Shown here one piece after another: positions 5,264 to 7,542 of a stretch of DNA of 7,542 nucleotides. Positions within the stretch are counted from its first letter, which is position 1. Each line of letters opens with the position of its first letter. Under the pieces are notes generated by a model. That model was not told where the DNA came from and ran no database searches. It was given only the letters and a program-made list of their open reading frames with translations. The translations under genes were made by a program, and so were the position numbers. Source of the DNA: JBHHZM01 sp046758065 (GTDB lineage Bacteria; Pseudomonadota; Alphaproteobacteria; JAAXGF01); contig JBHHZM010000142.1 in assembly GCA_046758065.1 (NCBI GenBank), positions 1-7,542 on the forward strand, in the 5' to 3' direction.

Positions 5264-5956
5264 ATGAGCGAGGAGAATCCGCAGAAAGAGCCCTCGATGG
5301 AGGAGATTCTCGCCTCCATCCGCCGCATCATCTCCGAGGAGGGGGAACCGGAAGAGGGCGCGGAGGAAAAGATGGCCGAGACGGCGGATGAGCCAACCGG
5401 GAACCAAGAGGAAGAGGTCGGTCCGGCCGACGGCACGGCGCCCGACGAGGCCGCCGAAAGCGGACCGGGGGAAGACGTGCTCGAGCTTACCCAGATGGTT
5501 CAGGAGGACGGTTCGACCGTCGATTTGAGCGCGCCAGCGGCGGAACCCGAACCGGCGGCGGAACCCGAGCCGGAACCCGAACCGGCGGCGGAACCCGAGC
5601 CGGAACCGGAACCCGAGCCGGAACCAGAGCCTGAGCCCGAGCCGGAACCCGAGCCTGATTCGGAACTTGTGCTCGCCGCCGACGAAGCGCCGCCGCCGTC
5701 GGAGCCGCTGATGTCGGACGATACCGCCGCCGCCTCGATCAAGGCGTTCGCCGAACTTGCACGCGCTACCGAACCGCCCGCGCCCGCGGCTTCGGAACTG
5801 CGGTTTGGCGATTCGGGCCGCACGGTCGAGGACTTGGTGATGGAGCTCATCCGGCCGATGCTCAGAGACTGGCTCGACAACAACCTGCCGGCGATGGTCG
5901 AGCGCCTGGTGCAGAAGGAAATTCGCCATCTCGTGCGCCGTTCCGAACCCGACTGA
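5264..5956 (+). CDS. popZ: PopZ, polar organizing protein (DUF2497)
   Basis: PopZ is a self-assembling scaffold that forms a condensate at the cell pole. In Caulobacter it anchors the chromosome origin through ParB and recruits cell-cycle kinases. This 230-residue protein has the full tripartite layout. The N-terminal binding helix holds EPSMEEILASIRRIISEE (9-26). A long disordered, acidic, proline-rich linker spans about 27-150. The C-terminal helices for oligomerisation lie at 186-226, including VEDLVMELIRPMLRDWLDNN and LVQKEIRHLVRR. The short block SDDTAAASIKAFAELA just before them is also typical. The linker has an E-P/A tract (92-131), with eleven consecutive EP dipeptides at 110-131; the Caulobacter protein is only about 177 residues. 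The start is the ATG at 5264, served by GAGGTG at 5253-5258. The frame is also open from a GTG at 5258, but that overlaps the ribosome binding site. valS follows after 67 nt and may share the transcript. Confidence 0.92.
   Translation: MSEENPQKEPSMEEILASIRRIISEEGEPEEGAEEKMAETADEPTGNQEEEVGPADGTAPDEAAESGPGEDVLELTQMVQEDGSTVDLSAPAAEPEPAAEPEPEPEPAAEPEPEPEPEPEPEPEPEPEPEPDSELVLAADEAPPPSEPLMSDDTAAASIKAFAELARATEPPAPAASELRFGDSGRTVEDLVMELIRPMLRDWLDNNLPAMVERLVQKEIRHLVRRSEPD
5541..5607 (+). repeat. 30-bp tandem duplication inside the popZ linker
   Basis: Bases 5541-5570 are repeated perfectly at 5571-5600, and the match continues another 7 bases to 5607. Each unit is ten codons, so the duplication keeps the frame and adds an EPEPAAEPEP-type block to the linker. 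Further downstream (5608-5656) the tract continues as degenerate EP codons with mixed GAA/GAG and CCG/CCC/CCA/CCT use. That variation suggests older expansion followed by drift or selection at the protein level. Confidence 0.9.
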
Positions 5957-6023
5957 GCCATCCGCCGACCGCCCTCCGCATTCGTCGCCCCACCCACGTT
6001 CGTCCGAGGAAACAGGTTCAGCG

Positions 6024-7542
6024 ATGCTGGACAAGACGTATCGCCATCACGAGACCGAGGCGCGGCAATACGCCGCCTGGGAACGGGCCGGCGCTTTCGC
6101 CTGCGGCCGGCGACCGGACGCACGGCCCTACACCATCGTCATCCCGCCGCCCAACGTCACCGGCAGCCTGCACATGGGCCATGCGCTCAACAACACGCTG
6201 CAGGACATTCTGGTCCGCTGGCGACGCATGCAGGGGCGCGACGTGCTGTGGCAGCCGGGCACCGACCACGCCGGCATCGCCACCCAGATGGTGGTCGAAC
6301 GCCAGCTCGCCGACGAAGGGTTGACCCGGCACGACCTCGGTCGCGAGGACTTCGTCGCGCGGGTGTGGAAGTGGAAAACCGAATCGGGCGGCGCGATTAC
6401 CGAGCAGCTCCGTCGCCTCGGCGCCTCGGCCGACTGGTCGCGCGAGCGCTTCACCATGGACGAAGGGTTGTCGGCGGCGGTGCGCAAGGTCTTCGTCGAT
6501 CTCTACAAGCAGGGCCTGATCTATCGCGACCAGCGCCTGGTCAACTGGGACTGCAAGCTGCACACCGCGATCTCCGACCTCGAGGTCGAGCAGCGCGAGG
6601 TCAAGGGCAAGCTGTGGTACTTCGACTACCCGCTCGAAGACGCCGACGGCGCCCGCATCACGGTGGCGACGACCCGGCCCGAGACGATGCTCGGCGACAC
6701 CGCGGTCGCCGTCCACCCCGACGACGGGCGCTACCAAGGACTCGTCGGGAAATACTGCATCCAGCCTTCGACCGGACGGCGCCTCGTCATCGTCGCCGAC
6801 GATTACGCCGATCCCCAACAGGGCTCGGGCGCGGTCAAGATGACGCCGGCGCACGACTTCAACGACTTCGAGGTCGGGCGTCGTCACGACCTCGAAATGA
6901 TCAACATCTTCGACCGCGATGCGCGCCTCAACGACAACGCGCCGGAGCGCTATCGCGGCCTCGACCGTTACGAAGCGCGGAAGAAGATCGTCGCCGAGAT
7001 GGCGGAGAAGGGGCTCCTCGTCAAGGTCGAGGACCAAGTGCACACGGTGCCCTACGGCGACCGCTCGGGCGTCGCCGTCGAGCCCTGGCTGACCGACCAG
7101 TGGTTCGTCGACGCCAAGACGCTGGCCGGTCCGGCGATCGAAGCGGTCGAACGGGGGCGCACGCGCTTCGTGCCGCGGCAGTGGGAGAACACCTACTTCG
7201 AGTGGATGCGCAACATCCAACCCTGGTGCATTTCGCGCCAGCTCTGGTGGGGCCACCGGATCCCGGCTTGGTACGGTCCCGACGGCCGCATTTTCGTCGA
7301 GCATACCGAAGAGGAGGCGCGAGCGGCGGCCGAGGCGCACTACGGCCGCGGCGTCGAACTCACCCGCGAGACCGACGTGCTCGACACCTGGTTTTCCTCG
7401 GCGTTGTGGCCGTTCTCGACGCTCGGCTGGCCCGAAGAGACCCCCGAGCTCGCGCGCTACTATCCGACCGACGTGCTGGTCACCGGCTTCGACATCATCT
7501 TCTTCTGGGTCGCGCGCATGATGATGATGGGGCTGCGCTTCA
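6024..7542 (+). CDS. valS: Valyl-tRNA synthetase, N-terminal part (runs off the window)
   Basis: ValS charges tRNA-Val with valine in the cytoplasm and hydrolyses mischarged threonine. The frame is open from the ATG at 6024 to the window edge, giving 506 codons of an enzyme that is usually around 900 residues. The class I signature is PPPNVTGSLHMGHALNN (41-57, HMGH at 50-53). The CP1 editing domain shows TVATTRPETMLGDTAVAV (213-230) and MTPAHDFNDFEVGRRHDL (273-290). Catalytic-core blocks that follow are DQWFVD, WCISRQLWWGHRIPAWY (401-417), DTWFSSALWPFSTLGWP (454-470) and TDVLVTGFDIIFFWVARM. The KMSKS loop, anticodon-binding domain and C-terminal coiled coil lie beyond the edge. MLDKTYRHHETEARQYAAWE fits the usual N-terminus of alphaproteobacterial ValS. 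The best ribosome binding site, GAGGAA (6006-6011), is 12 nt away, rather far. A very long antisense open frame over this gene is a GC shadow. Confidence 0.97.
   Translation, partial: MLDKTYRHHETEARQYAAWERAGAFACGRRPDARPYTIVIPPPNVTGSLHMGHALNNTLQDILVRWRRMQGRDVLWQPGTDHAGIATQMVVERQLADEGLTRHDLGREDFVARVWKWKTESGGAITEQLRRLGASADWSRERFTMDEGLSAAVRKVFVDLYKQGLIYRDQRLVNWDCKLHTAISDLEVEQREVKGKLWYFDYPLEDADGARITVATTRPETMLGDTAVAVHPDDGRYQGLVGKYCIQPSTGRRLVIVADDYADPQQGSGAVKMTPAHDFNDFEVGRRHDLEMINIFDRDARLNDNAPERYRGLDRYEARKKIVAEMAEKGLLVKVEDQVHTVPYGDRSGVAVEPWLTDQWFVDAKTLAGPAIEAVERGRTRFVPRQWENTYFEWMRNIQPWCISRQLWWGHRIPAWYGPDGRIFVEHTEEEARAAAEAHYGRGVELTRETDVLDTWFSSALWPFSTLGWPEETPELARYYPTDVLVTGFDIIFFWVARMMMMGLRF

Noticed and set aside
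5114..6034. Minus-strand open frame with a GFRFRLGFR repeat, and another (5500-6123) with an SGSGSG repeat
   Set aside because: Both are the reverse of the popZ EP repeat. The striking peptide repeats come from the linker DNA, while popZ itself has conserved N- and C-terminal domains.
6018..7340. Minus-strand open frame of 440 codons
   Set aside because: It is fully antisense to valS, whose forward frame is open throughout and carries all expected synthetase motifs.

Overview
The window looks like chromosomal DNA of a GC-rich alphaproteobacterium. The evidence is a PopZ (DUF2497) gene directly upstream of valS, a divergent Pcm-like methyltransferase before it (a typical alphaproteobacterial neighbourhood), and the strong GC third-position bias in every gene. 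A Rhodospirillales-like lineage is a guess, not something the sequence proves. No phage, transposase or CRISPR signal is visible.

The left half (52-3789, minus strand) is a tight three-gene operon for a TRAP-type secondary transporter: an outer-membrane-type lipoprotein of the TatT family (3789-2875), a periplasmic DctP-like binding protein (2878-1871) and a fused DctQ-DctM permease (1869-52). The first two overlap by ATGA and the last two are 1 nt apart. TatT makes this a TPR-protein-associated TRAP transporter (TPAT), a variant best known from Treponema pallidum, rather than an ordinary C4-dicarboxylate TRAP. The binding protein lacks the arginine that normally holds the substrate carboxylate, so the cargo is probably not a simple carboxylic acid.

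The centre (3790-4399) is mostly non-coding. It holds a tRNA-Cys(GCA) gene on the minus strand (4165-4092) with a convincing sigma70 promoter, an AT-richer spacer with a 36-nt imperfect inverted repeat, and a convincing plus-strand promoter (4296-4324) for the methyltransferase gene. The tRNA and methyltransferase transcripts diverge.

The right half (plus strand) carries the Pcm-like methyltransferase (4400-5056), a 207-nt non-coding gap, popZ (5264-5956) and the 5' two-thirds or less of valS (6024 to the window edge, still open). PopZ is a polar scaffold whose acidic, proline-rich disordered linker is expanded here by an EP dipeptide run that includes a perfect 30-bp tandem duplication. The gap before popZ has a perfect CtrA half-site overlapping a candidate -35. 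tolC, which often sits between the methyltransferase and popZ in related genomes, is missing.

Many other long open frames in the window, some over 400 codons, are antisense or frame-shifted shadows of these genes caused by high GC content.
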